A stretch of 64,000 bases of DNA, taken from positions 86,485 to 150,484 of the forward strand of contig NZ_CAUCSQ010000003.1 in NCBI RefSeq assembly GCF_958445495.1, written 5' to 3'. This document shows positions 18,994 to 27,213 of the stretch, piece after piece. Each line of letters begins with the position of its first letter. Position 1 is the first letter of the stretch. The notes beneath the pieces were generated by a model. That model had not been told where the DNA came from, ran no database searches, and was given only the letters and a program-made list of their open reading frames with translations. This DNA comes from an uncultured Bacteroides sp. (GTDB lineage Bacteria > Bacteroidota > Bacteroidia > Bacteroidales > Bacteroidaceae). Position numbers and translations under genes: made by a program.

Positions 18994-20526
18994 CTAACAA
19001 AAATTTCTTATTTTTTTCATAGCAAAAGCTATTATTTTTTTTCTACTGTCAAAATCCATCCCAATATATAAAATTGTAATTCCAATAATTATTACACAAT
19101 ATAACCCAGTAATAATAAAATGAGGATAAAATGGTAAATGCAAATGGTTTATACCTTTATTTATAAAATAGACAACCGGCACTGTTATTATAACGACTTT
19201 TCCACATGAAATAAAAAGTTTGCCTATTTCCCTTATCGGATAATTTACAAGTCTGTTTATAAGAACTGGTTTAATAACCAAACCAAGCACGGCATAACTT
19301 ATAATTCCCGCCCACGACAAAACAATAGGGGAACAACCTTTTTCAAACATGAAGTAGACAACAGGAAATCTAATAAATCCTACCAAAGGAGAAATTAACG
19401 CATTTTCTTTTAATTGTCCTTTAGCATAAAGGGCCACATATAAAGAAGAATCAAAAATAGAGAATAGACTTTCTATTATTATTAGCTGAAGAAAAATAAC
19501 AGAAAATTCCGGTACTTGTCCAAGCCATATTCGCAATAATGGTTCCGCTAACAGAATAATCGGTATAGCTATAATAAACATCAAAAAAAATGAATACTTT
19601 GTAGAATTAAGCAACAATTTTCTGGAACCAGCCTCATCACCAGCAGCATATCTTTTTACAATTTGGGGATTAACTGCAGTTCTGAAATTCTCAATCAATT
19701 GCATAACAGCCATATTTACTTGCAATGCAATTGCTCTTGCAGCCACAACAGCAGGATTAAAAAACATATTGGTTATTATCGTGGTTCCTTGCCCATTTAA
19801 CGCTATAGATAAATTAGCAAATAAACTCCACCCGGAAAATTCTGATATTTCTTTCAGTATATTCTTATCGTAAACAAATCTATATTTTGATTCTTTGAAA
19901 TTTTTTATACAATAAAATCTATAAAACAGCGTAATACCTATCTGGATACAACATAACATAGATGCATAAAATATCAGTTTATCCCATTTTGCAATTGATA
20001 AAAGATATACTACAATCAATTTTAAAACCACATCCACAATTGCCATATAAGCATATATCCCAAATCTCTCACGAGCTATAATTACTGCACTATATGGAAC
20101 TTGCGTTATTGATATTAATGATGTTAAAATAGACAAATGAAATGCAACTGATGCAGCAAATAATCTTTCTACTGGTATTTCCAATTTATGATAGAAAAAC
20201 CAAAGGCCTATAGTTTCTGCTAAAAAAACAATTATACAAGCAAATACTATATGTATTGACAGCGTGGTAGAAAATGTTTTTGAAAGTTTTTCCTCATCAT
20301 TTTTTCCTAAAGTGAAAATCAAAAACCTTGAAGTTCCCGTACTTAATGCCCCATTTAAAAAAGAGAGCATACCAACTACACCGCCTACCACTTGATATAT
20401 ACCATAATCTTCCACCCCTAACTTTGCGAGTACAACTCTTGAAGTGTACAAAGAAACCAACATGGTAATTATCATGCGGACATATAATAAAACTGTATTT
20501 TTTATTATTATTTTATTTGAAGACAT
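18994..20526 (-). CDS. Wzx-like polysaccharide flippase
   Basis: MOP-superfamily flippase (~510 aa) with about 12-14 membrane segments spread over its length (for example VVGGVVGMLSFLNGAL and LFFYHKLEIPVERLFA). It should flip undecaprenyl-linked repeat units to the periplasm for Wzy. The start at 20526 (MSSNKIIIKNTVLLYVRMI) is preferred because it follows the AKR stop by 13 nt; the longer frame from 20559 would overlap that gene and adds an atypical leader. Confidence 0.9.
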   Translation of the reverse strand: MSSNKIIIKNTVLLYVRMIITMLVSLYTSRVVLAKLGVEDYGIYQVVGGVVGMLSFLNGALSTGTSRFLIFTLGKNDEEKLSKTFSTTLSIHIVFACIIVFLAETIGLWFFYHKLEIPVERLFAASVAFHLSILTSLISITQVPYSAVIIARERFGIYAYMAIVDVVLKLIVVYLLSIAKWDKLIFYASMLCCIQIGITLFYRFYCIKNFKESKYRFVYDKNILKEISEFSGWSLFANLSIALNGQGTTIITNMFFNPAVVAARAIALQVNMAVMQLIENFRTAVNPQIVKRYAAGDEAGSRKLLLNSTKYSFFLMFIIAIPIILLAEPLLRIWLGQVPEFSVIFLQLIIIESLFSIFDSSLYVALYAKGQLKENALISPLVGFIRFPVVYFMFEKGCSPIVLSWAGIISYAVLGLVIKPVLINRLVNYPIREIGKLFISCGKVVIITVPVVYFINKGINHLHLPFYPHFIITGLYCVIIIGITILYIGMDFDSRKKIIAFAMKKIRNFC

Positions 20527-20539
20527 TTTTATATTGCAA

Positions 20540-21445
20540 CTACAATATAGAAAAATCACAATTATCAGGATCGTACCTCAACCTTGAGTTAATATTAATT
20601 CCATCAATCGCTTTCATCTCTTCTTTTGTTAATTGAAAATCAAAAATATTGATATTCTCTTGCTGTCTTTTAAAATTCAATGAACGCACTAAAGGTATTA
20701 CTCCAGTTTGTATATGCCAACGCAAAATAATTTGAACTATGGTTTTGTTGTATTTATCAGCAATATTTTTAAGCAATGGCAAGCGCATTAATCTGTCATC
20801 AAACCTTGCAATAGCCGTATATGCTTCAACTGCGATATTATTATTCCAACAGAATCTAATTAATTCCTTTTGAGTAAATAGTGGATGCACTTCGATCTGA
20901 TTCACAGCAGGAATAATATCCGATACGCTAAACAGCTTTTCAAGATGATGCTTATGGCAATTAGCAACACCAACAACTTTACAGTATCCTTCCTGATATA
21001 ATTTCACCATTTCTTTCCATGCAGCTTCATAATATCCGGTTACAGGCCAATGAAACATCAATAAATCAACATAATCTGTTCCAAATCCCTTTAGTTGCTT
21101 AAAAAACGTATCTCTTATAGTAGCATTTACTTGATCGTAATTGGTGATTCTTGTTGTCAAAAACAGTTTATCCCGCTCCACTCCACTACGTTTTATAGCT
21201 TCTCCAATTAAATGTCCGTCTCCATAAGAAGCAGAATAATCTAACAGATAAAAACCTATCTTAAAAGAATGTGCTACCGCATTAACATATTGATTTTCTT
21301 GATGTTTCCTATAATAGAATTTGTTATAAATCCGTTTTATCAAAGAAAGACTTTCAGGATTATATTGGGGATTATATCCCACTCCCGCAGGACCATTGCC
21401 AATCGCAGGAATTTTTATCCCATTGTTTAATTCAAGATACTCCAT
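20540..21445 (-). CDS. Aldo/keto reductase family protein with altered catalytic Lys
   Basis: A 301-aa AKR-fold protein. It begins YLELNNGIKIPAIGNGPAGV as in the family. Catalytic tetrad positions: Asp69 and Tyr74 (LLDYSASYGDG) and His132 (LLMFHWP) are present, but the Lys that normally follows the strand (xxTK) is Arg99 (LFLTTRITNYD). NADPH-site elements near the C-terminus are present. The ATG overlaps the ketoacyl synthase stop (TAATG), so the two are translationally coupled. Likely role: reducing a keto group on an acyl or sugar intermediate. Activity with Arg in place of Lys is uncertain. Confidence 0.88.
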   Translation of the reverse strand: MEYLELNNGIKIPAIGNGPAGVGYNPQYNPESLSLIKRIYNKFYYRKHQENQYVNAVAHSFKIGFYLLDYSASYGDGHLIGEAIKRSGVERDKLFLTTRITNYDQVNATIRDTFFKQLKGFGTDYVDLLMFHWPVTGYYEAAWKEMVKLYQEGYCKVVGVANCHKHHLEKLFSVSDIIPAVNQIEVHPLFTQKELIRFCWNNNIAVEAYTAIARFDDRLMRLPLLKNIADKYNKTIVQIILRWHIQTGVIPLVRSLNFKRQQENINIFDFQLTKEEMKAIDGININSRLRYDPDNCDFSIL

Positions 21446-22449
21446 TAATCAAAACTCAAGATACATCCCCCCCAACTTAATCCTACTCCAAAACCTGTTA
21501 CCATTACTTTTGTAGGACTATTTATTATTTGATTATCTATACATTTTTTCATACTTATCAACACTGTTGACGATACAGTATTTCCTGTATCTTCTAAGTT
21601 TATATAAAATTTATCTTTAGGTATAGAACATACCTTTCTTATAGTATCAAGCATGAATTTGTTTGCTTGATGAAAAATATAATAACCTATATCATCTTTA
21701 GTTATACCATTTCGTTCCATAACCTGCTCTGCCAACTTAGGAACAGTTTCTAATGTAAAATTAAAAATTGCACTACCATTCATATATAGATAATCATCAT
21801 ATTTCACATGCCCCTCTTCATCTTTTTCTGAACAAGCAGTTGTTTTTTTATATCGTGCACCTCCCGTTTTTACAATTAAATTGTTTGCACCGCTCCCATC
21901 TGTACCGAAAACAAACTCGCCGATTTCGGCAAAACCTTCTGTTGAAACCAAACAAGCAGCCGCACCATCTCCAAATATGGATTGATTACTTTTATCTGCA
22001 GGATAAATATATTTATTATAAGTTTCGGCAGTTATCAACAATACATTTTTTACAGCTTTTGACAAAATCAAACCTTTTGCCATTGCCAATCCATAAATAC
22101 ATCCTGAACATCCTAAATTAAAATCTAAGGCTCCACTATTTACCGGAATTCCCAATCTATCTTGCAAGATACATGCTGTAGAAGGTAGAAAATAATCAGG
22201 ACTTTGTGTACAAAGCAGCAAAAAGTCAATTTCTGAAGGTGAAATATTATATTCCCGAAACAGCTTTAAAACGGCTTTCTCACCTAAATCTCCAGCCGTT
22301 TCATTCTCTCCTGCTAAATGTCTTTGGTTTACCCCAACTTTTGAAGCAACTTTTTCAACACTCCATTCAGGAAATCTTTTTATCAAATCAGCATTGGTAA
22401 CAATTCTTTCCGGCAAATAATATGATACTCCTTTTATATATGCTTTCAT
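21445..22449 (-). CDS. 3-oxoacyl-ACP synthase III (FabH-like) in CPS locus
   Basis: Ketoacyl-ACP synthase III of 334 aa. The catalytic triad is intact: Cys114 (NLGCSGC), His260 (IFHQANKF) and Asn290 (EDTGNTVSST). It condenses an acyl-CoA starter with malonyl-ACP. With the ACP, SDR and AKR genes next to it, it probably builds a short (hydroxy)acyl group for the polysaccharide rather than serving general fatty-acid synthesis. It lies 15 nt after the SDR gene and overlaps the AKR gene by one base. Confidence 0.93.
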   Translation of the reverse strand: MKAYIKGVSYYLPERIVTNADLIKRFPEWSVEKVASKVGVNQRHLAGENETAGDLGEKAVLKLFREYNISPSEIDFLLLCTQSPDYFLPSTACILQDRLGIPVNSGALDFNLGCSGCIYGLAMAKGLILSKAVKNVLLITAETYNKYIYPADKSNQSIFGDGAAACLVSTEGFAEIGEFVFGTDGSGANNLIVKTGGARYKKTTACSEKDEEGHVKYDDYLYMNGSAIFNFTLETVPKLAEQVMERNGITKDDIGYYIFHQANKFMLDTIRKVCSIPKDKFYINLEDTGNTVSSTVLISMKKCIDNQIINSPTKVMVTGFGVGLSWGGCILSFD

Positions 22450-22464
22450 ACTTTCATTACTATA

Positions 22465-23211
22465 CTAAAGTTTGCTCTCCCCTCCTGTTATATCCAAGAC
22501 ACTTCCTGTCATCCAACCACTTACATCAGACAATAAATATATTGAAAGATAAGCAATATCTTCAGGTTGTCCGTATCGTTTGAGAGGATATTTTAATTGG
22601 GCTTCCTCAAGCTCTTCCTTTGATATACCTTCCTGCATAATAAGATCAGTCCAAACCATAGCCGGACATATACAGTTAACCCTTATTTGACGTGGTGCAA
22701 GTTCAAGACCCAAACATTTGGCGTATGATATAATTGCACCTTTAGAGGCACTATATATAGCATTTCCTATACTAGGAGAAATCGCTGCTCGTGAAGCAAC
22801 AAAAACAATAGAAGCCCCTTTATTTATTTTTTTGGCTGATAGAATAGAAGACTGCAACAACACTGCTGATGAAAAATTTACGTTCATCACTGAATTTATA
22901 TCATTTTTATCTATCATTTTACACAATTTCCTATTTCCAATACCAGCATTATAAACAATGCCGTCAAGCATAGGTAATTGTTCTACCAATTCGTTTATAT
23001 CGTTCTCATCTGTCAAATCAGCTCGTAATATCAAATGATTACCAACTTCCATTTGAGATAATGTAAAATCCAATTTAACCGCATTGCGGCCTGTCAATAC
23101 GACATTAGCTTTCATCTTAGAACAAGCTATAGCTATAGCTTGCCCTATTCCAGACGAAGCTCCCGTCACTAATACAGTTTTATTATGAAGTGAAAAAGGA
23201 TTAAAATTCAT
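22465..23211 (-). CDS. SDR family oxidoreductase (FabG-like)
   Basis: A 248-aa classical short-chain dehydrogenase. Cofactor motif GASSGIG (residues 17-23), NAG at 88-90, and catalytic Ser140, Tyr153 and Lys157 (YSASK). The pattern matches 3-oxoacyl-ACP reductases, fitting its place between the ACP (3 nt upstream) and the ketoacyl synthase (15 nt downstream). It probably reduces the beta-keto acyl-ACP to a 3-hydroxyacyl-ACP. Confidence 0.92.
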   Translation of the reverse strand: MNFNPFSLHNKTVLVTGASSGIGQAIAIACSKMKANVVLTGRNAVKLDFTLSQMEVGNHLILRADLTDENDINELVEQLPMLDGIVYNAGIGNRKLCKMIDKNDINSVMNVNFSSAVLLQSSILSAKKINKGASIVFVASRAAISPSIGNAIYSASKGAIISYAKCLGLELAPRQIRVNCICPAMVWTDLIMQEGISKEELEEAQLKYPLKRYGQPEDIAYLSIYLLSDVSGWMTGSVLDITGGESKL

Positions 23212-23214
23212 TTC

Positions 23215-23448
23215 TTATTTAGATTGTATTAACCTAAATAGTTCTTCTATAGTTTCGCAAGAACGAATTTCTTTACCTGTTATAGCTTTATTATATCTGG
23301 TTCTTACGAAAGCTATAATAGACATGGCAGAGAGAGAACTCCATTCGTTAAGTTCCTGATAATAAGTATTTGCATAGATTTCTGATGAATCCGTTTCATC
23401 AAATTGTTCTGCAAATCCTTTAATAAAATCATTTAATTCCATATACAA
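23215..23448 (-). CDS. Acyl carrier protein-like (dedicated CPS ACP)
   Basis: A 77-aa acidic helical protein with the size and helix layout of an acyl carrier protein. The phosphopantetheine site is read as the Ser before Leu in EWSSLSAMSIIAFV. The usual DSL is changed to SSL, so the attachment residue is an inference. Start may be at 23448 or the Met two codons later (MELNDFIKGF). Gaps are 9 nt from the FrhB-fusion gene and 3 nt to the SDR gene. Confidence 0.8.
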   Translation of the reverse strand: MYMELNDFIKGFAEQFDETDSSEIYANTYYQELNEWSSLSAMSIIAFVRTRYNKAITGKEIRSCETIEELFRLIQSK

Positions 23449-23457
23449 TTTTTATTA

Positions 23458-25257
23458 TTAATATTTCCATAATACATCCTCATCTACTACAACTGCGGGA
23501 TTACCTGATACAACAGCATGAGCTGGTACATTTTGGGTGACAAAGGCGTGTGCTCCAATAATAGCACCATCACCTATTTTGACTCCCGGCATAATAGTAC
23601 ATCCTTCACACAACCAAACTTTATCCCCAATAATTACAGGTCTTGAATTCTTATAACCTGCTCTATTGATATAATGATTACCATTATTATCTCTAATAGT
23701 CACATTACGGCCTAACATAACATCTTTCCCAATTTCTATTTTTTCAGCGCATATTAAAGTGGCATTAATATTTGTAGAACTTCCACCTTTAAATGTCAAT
23801 TTTCCACCAGAAAAGACTTCAATATCCGAACCATATCCAATAACCGTATTTCCGAGTATCTCCAATGTAGCACCATCGTTAACCAACAATCTTGTTTCTA
23901 ATTTAGATTTTGGAATTTTTTTCCATCCTAAAATTAAATTACCTTCTTTTATAATCCTTGCACCTTTTCCTATTTGTATACAGCAATAAGGAGTAGGTAT
24001 AATTGCTTTGTTTCTTACAATTTCCTCAAATTTGTTTAAGGCAAATAGTTTCAATACTGCAGAAGGTGAATATTGCACAATTCGTAACCTAGAACGTAAT
24101 CCTATAACATGATTTTTGATTTTTCTTTTTAATGAAAATGAAGAAGTTGAATTTGCAATATATTTCTCAGAAATTTCAACAAAACTCATTTTATCCAAAT
24201 CCTTAAAAAATTGAGTTCTATCTACTCTAGGAAGATCAAGTGAAAGATTTAATGACCTATTTCCCGCTTCAATAGAATCAAAAGGTACTTGAATATAATT
24301 TATTCTCTGCTTTACTTTCTCAAAATATTTTTCACCTTTCTGAGAATTCACCATCACCAATGAAGTCCCTAAATCCTTCTCTAATAATTTATTTATATTT
24401 TCAATTCCCCAGAAATCAGCTAATGTAATATCACTGATACGAGGATATCCTTTAAATTTACAATCATAGCAAGAAGGCCTGCAATATACTCCGGTACTTA
24501 AATAACCTTGTGTAAATTTACTCTGGTCTTTAGTTTCGTAATATGCCTTTCCATTTGACAGTATAACTTTCTGTGTAAGATTTCTCCAACCATATTCCTT
24601 GGATTTGGCCTTACAATAAACAACTTTATAACCATACCTTTCTTCGAAAGAATCCAAATATTTTTTCCATACTTTTGGAGAATTTATCCCCCTACATATG
24701 TAATCCACTATAATAAGATTATCAAAATTCTTACCAAGGAAAATTCTCAAAGCAGCCATTTGGCATGGACTTCCACAAACTAAAACACTTTCTCCGGATT
24801 TTACTAAATCCCGTATTTGTTTAAAAAATCCTTCAAAATTACTTTGGAGATATTTGGAACTTCTTAACTTAGGCAAATCAGCCTTGTTATTCGAAAGATA
24901 TTGTTTAACGGAGAAATCTTCATTAAAAATCGCTCCTCCCACATAGCCTCCATTATGATACATAATATCTGCCAAAGCAGAAAATAGACCACCAGAAGTA
25001 CTATCAAAAATTACCTCAATGTTTTTATGCTCTGCGGCATAACAGACAGACTGAGGTAAATCATTTTTCTTTAGTTCTTTTATATTAATAATAGGACATG
25101 TTTTATCACACAAGTCACAACCTATACACTTTTCTGTATCTATTATTGGATACCAGAAACCTTCAATATCCGTTTTAAATGTTATTGCATTTTTAGGGCA
25201 TATATCTCCACAAGCGTTACATCCACAGCATTCAACTTTATCGGTAATATTAATCAT
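23458..25257 (-). CDS. Ferredoxin/FrhB-like protein fused to a hexapeptide-repeat acyltransferase
   Basis: A 599-aa two-part protein. The N-terminus carries two 4Fe-4S clusters: Cys10/13/16/20 (CxxCxxCxxxCP) and Cys44/47/50/54. A coenzyme F420 hydrogenase/dehydrogenase beta-subunit region follows (FDSTSGGLFSALADIMYHNG, VCGSPCQMAALR, CRGINSPKVWKKYL). From about residue 410 the protein becomes a left-handed beta-helix acyltransferase, ending IIGDKVWLCEGCTIMPGVKI and VVSGNPAVVV, as in maltose/galactoside acetyltransferases. The frame is continuous, with no sign of a stop or shift at the junction. FrhB-like CPS proteins have no settled function. The acyltransferase half is the best candidate for moving the acyl group made by the adjacent ACP module. 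Confidence 0.9.
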   Translation of the reverse strand: MINITDKVECCGCNACGDICPKNAITFKTDIEGFWYPIIDTEKCIGCDLCDKTCPIINIKELKKNDLPQSVCYAAEHKNIEVIFDSTSGGLFSALADIMYHNGGYVGGAIFNEDFSVKQYLSNNKADLPKLRSSKYLQSNFEGFFKQIRDLVKSGESVLVCGSPCQMAALRIFLGKNFDNLIIVDYICRGINSPKVWKKYLDSFEERYGYKVVYCKAKSKEYGWRNLTQKVILSNGKAYYETKDQSKFTQGYLSTGVYCRPSCYDCKFKGYPRISDITLADFWGIENINKLLEKDLGTSLVMVNSQKGEKYFEKVKQRINYIQVPFDSIEAGNRSLNLSLDLPRVDRTQFFKDLDKMSFVEISEKYIANSTSSFSLKRKIKNHVIGLRSRLRIVQYSPSAVLKLFALNKFEEIVRNKAIIPTPYCCIQIGKGARIIKEGNLILGWKKIPKSKLETRLLVNDGATLEILGNTVIGYGSDIEVFSGGKLTFKGGSSTNINATLICAEKIEIGKDVMLGRNVTIRDNNGNHYINRAGYKNSRPVIIGDKVWLCEGCTIMPGVKIGDGAIIGAHAFVTQNVPAHAVVSGNPAVVVDEDVLWKY

Positions 25258-25314
25258 ATCGAAAATTTATATCTTATATGCGCCTATGATTTAAAGCAAT
25301 CTTTATAACTACTT

Positions 25315-25746
25315 TCATTTACCCATTAACCGTTTCCAAAAAGAATCCCTCCTCGGTTTTTCCCAATATTGTATTTCTTGCAGATACCGTTCATAACTCC
25401 ACCGATTATGTATCATTTCATAAATTCCTCCCCAATCACACATACCGCCCACATTCCGGTCGTCGATAAACATATCCGCTCTTAATTTACGGCAAGGACT
25501 GTTCTCCCTTTCTTTCACCTGTTCATCCGGATGATTGGCATTGACCGCATAAAATTCCAAGCCGCGTTCCCGGCAAAATTCTACCGCCTCCTCCAAAAGT
25601 TCCCCTTCGCGTACACTCCATAAAATCAACAGATGTTTTTCCTCTTGTAATCTTTTCAATGTAGCAATGGCAAAAGGTCTTTCCTTTCCTATATATGGAT
25701 ACTTATGTTCCACGATTGTCCCGTCAAAATCTACTGCAATGACCAT
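25315..25746 (-). CDS. HAD-superfamily hydrolase, CPS-locus type
   Basis: A 143-aa small HAD-like phosphatase. Motif I is VIAVDFDGTIVEH (Asp6-x-Asp8), with LILWSVREG in the motif II region and MFIDDRNVGG as motif IV. It is the second gene after upxY, where many Bacteroides loci carry upxZ or this type of small hydrolase. The substrate is unknown; a sugar-phosphate or nucleotide is likely. Confidence 0.88.
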   Translation of the reverse strand: MVIAVDFDGTIVEHKYPYIGKERPFAIATLKRLQEEKHLLILWSVREGELLEEAVEFCRERGLEFYAVNANHPDEQVKERENSPCRKLRADMFIDDRNVGGMCDWGGIYEMIHNRWSYERYLQEIQYWEKPRRDSFWKRLMGK

Positions 25747-25768
25747 ACCAGTTTCTATTTGTTACCTA

Positions 25769-26824
25769 TCAAACCTTTATCGGCAAAAAAGGGAAACGAA
25801 CGGCAAGCGATTGTCTTTTCAAAACGATCCCCTCTTTCACATCCGTACCGACCTCACTATCTTCCGCTATTAATGTCAAAATTTCATCAGCATCGTGACA
25901 TACGGCAACTATATCCCTGAAATTACCGATTCGAGGGTCATTATATACAAGTTGAAAACGCATTCCCATTTCTTCAAGAATGAAAAAAACAATTTCTATC
26001 GCATCATTAAATCTTCTCTCCCGAACAAAAGAACGAGCCTTCATAATCCATCTATTAAGACTTCCGGCTATCGCCATCAAATCCAATTGATTATGAGGAT
26101 GAAAGAAGCATTTATCTATTTCAGCTTGATTATCAGAGAACAAGCCGTCAGCAGAACACTCCTTTCTTTGCTGTCCCTCTCTCCGATACCGGACATACTC
26201 TTCCACATTCTCAAAACTTTCTTTATGTATCCCGCCTATGGCAATAGTCATACCGCCCATAGAAGTCACCAGACATTTATCACGGGAAATACGTATTTGA
26301 TAACCTTCAAGACCAGCAAGTACGCCGGACGTAATCCGGACCAACGTATGCCCCTTAGCATAATAATCGAACGGATGAGACATAAAACGAATACGGTTCG
26401 GCTCTATTTGAGCCACCTGCATGAATGACTGCATTATGCAATCAGGTATTACCGCTGTCCTTCCGGTACTACAATCATTAACAAGATACAGTCCGAAAAA
26501 ATTATCAGAAAGATAGTTCTGTATCTCCCGACTTTCTCCTTGCACAAAGACGAGACCGGAAATCGTAGGCTGCTCATTTTTTACAACACGCTTTTCCCCA
26601 CGCTTATACACCACGCTCTTATGAATAAAGGTATTAAATCTCTCTCGAAGCTTATCATTTATGATATTCACTTTCGCATGATGAATAAAGAGATAACACC
26701 AAGAAGATGCATTTTTATTTTTAGACAAACCCTCTACTTCCGAAACAGATTCCATAGCATCTGATTCAGTATTAATTTTGCCCTCATTGGCGTTAGAAAG
26801 AGCATCTGTACTATACAGTGGCAT
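25769..26824 (-). CDS. UpxY-type transcription antiterminator (NusG-like) with long C-terminal extension
   Basis: Locus-specific NusG paralogue that lets RNA polymerase read through the long CPS operon. The NGN domain begins around SSWCYLFIHHAKVNIINDKL (residue ~41), and the KOW region is seen in VRITSGVLAGLEGYQI. B. fragilis UpxY proteins are about 170-180 aa. This one has 351 residues, with an N-terminal acidic leader (~40 aa) and an unrecognised C-terminal ~130 aa after the KOW part (from about ECSADGLFSDNQ). It is the first gene after the invertible promoter; its 5' leader would be about 200 nt when ON. Confidence 0.9.
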   Translation of the reverse strand: MPLYSTDALSNANEGKINTESDAMESVSEVEGLSKNKNASSWCYLFIHHAKVNIINDKLRERFNTFIHKSVVYKRGEKRVVKNEQPTISGLVFVQGESREIQNYLSDNFFGLYLVNDCSTGRTAVIPDCIMQSFMQVAQIEPNRIRFMSHPFDYYAKGHTLVRITSGVLAGLEGYQIRISRDKCLVTSMGGMTIAIGGIHKESFENVEEYVRYRREGQQRKECSADGLFSDNQAEIDKCFFHPHNQLDLMAIAGSLNRWIMKARSFVRERRFNDAIEIVFFILEEMGMRFQLVYNDPRIGNFRDIVAVCHDADEILTLIAEDSEVGTDVKEGIVLKRQSLAVRFPFLPIKV

Positions 26825-26997
26825 CGACCCCCTATCTAAATTATGTTCCGGTTTACATTGTCACAAAACGACAACTGTTTTACATTCTCTTTACAAATCA
26901 AGAGATATAATACCCCATTCATAATCTTGCGTTTTTAGACTTGTATTCGGTATTTCCCCATACCTTCAAGCCTGTGTGTAATTGTTTGTTTTGAACC
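26825..26997 (-). promoter_or_regulatory. 5' leader of the CPS operon
   Basis: This 173-bp stretch separates the left inverted repeat from the upxY start. No consensus -7 box on the minus strand (CAAAnnTA read on plus) is present, so transcription must come from the invertible segment. UpxY proteins are known to act on the leader of their own operon; the specific recognition element cannot be picked out here. Confidence 0.6.
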
Positions 26998-27018
26998 ATC
27001 TCTTTTCAAGAGACGAAT
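26998..27018 (+). repeat. Left inverted repeat (21 bp) of the phase switch
   Basis: Exact reverse complement of 27168-27188. The 15-bp core TCTCTTTTCAAGAGA is itself a near-palindrome (TCTCTT / AAGAGA with a 3-nt centre), which looks like two recombinase half-sites. Confidence 0.93.
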
Positions 27019-27150
27019 GTAGAAACCTCCTGTCTGGGAATCAAAACATTACACATACGCACATTTATTTTTTGCTAAACATCAATCTATTTCTTACAAA
27101 AAAAATAAGAGTTTTGAAAAGAAAAATTTCATTCATATCGTTTCTTTTTG

Positions 27151-27158
27151 TACTTTTG
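27151..27158 (+). promoter_or_regulatory. Putative -7 element TACTTTTG inside the invertible segment
   Basis: Matches TAnnTTTG. Transcription would begin about 7 nt downstream, at the edge of the right repeat, and run antisense into the recombinase gene in the present orientation. Confidence 0.72.
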
Positions 27159-27167
27159 TCGCAGTGA

Positions 27168-27188
27168 ATTCGTCTCTTGAAAAGAGAT
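27168..27188 (-). repeat. Right inverted repeat (21 bp) of the phase switch
   Basis: Exact inverted copy of 26998-27018. Bases immediately outside both copies do not match, so the repeat is 21 bp. It lies 25 bp from the recombinase stop codon. Confidence 0.93.
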
Positions 27189-27213
27189 ATTGTGTTCTAC
27201 TAAACATTATCTT

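Larger units (their letters stand above)
26998..27188. promoter_or_regulatory. Invertible promoter cassette of the CPS locus (OFF orientation as sequenced)
   Basis: Two perfect 21-bp inverted repeats (26998-27018 and 27168-27188) bound a 149-bp AT-rich segment. Inside it, TACTTTTG (27151-27158, plus strand) fits the Bacteroides -7 consensus, with a weak TTTC at the -33 position (27127-27130). It points right, towards the recombinase 3' end, away from upxY. No matching -7 box reads left. Inversion would put the box at about 27028-27035 facing upxY. This is the architecture of phase-variable Bacteroides capsule promoters; orientation is inferred from the single consensus box. Confidence 0.9.
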
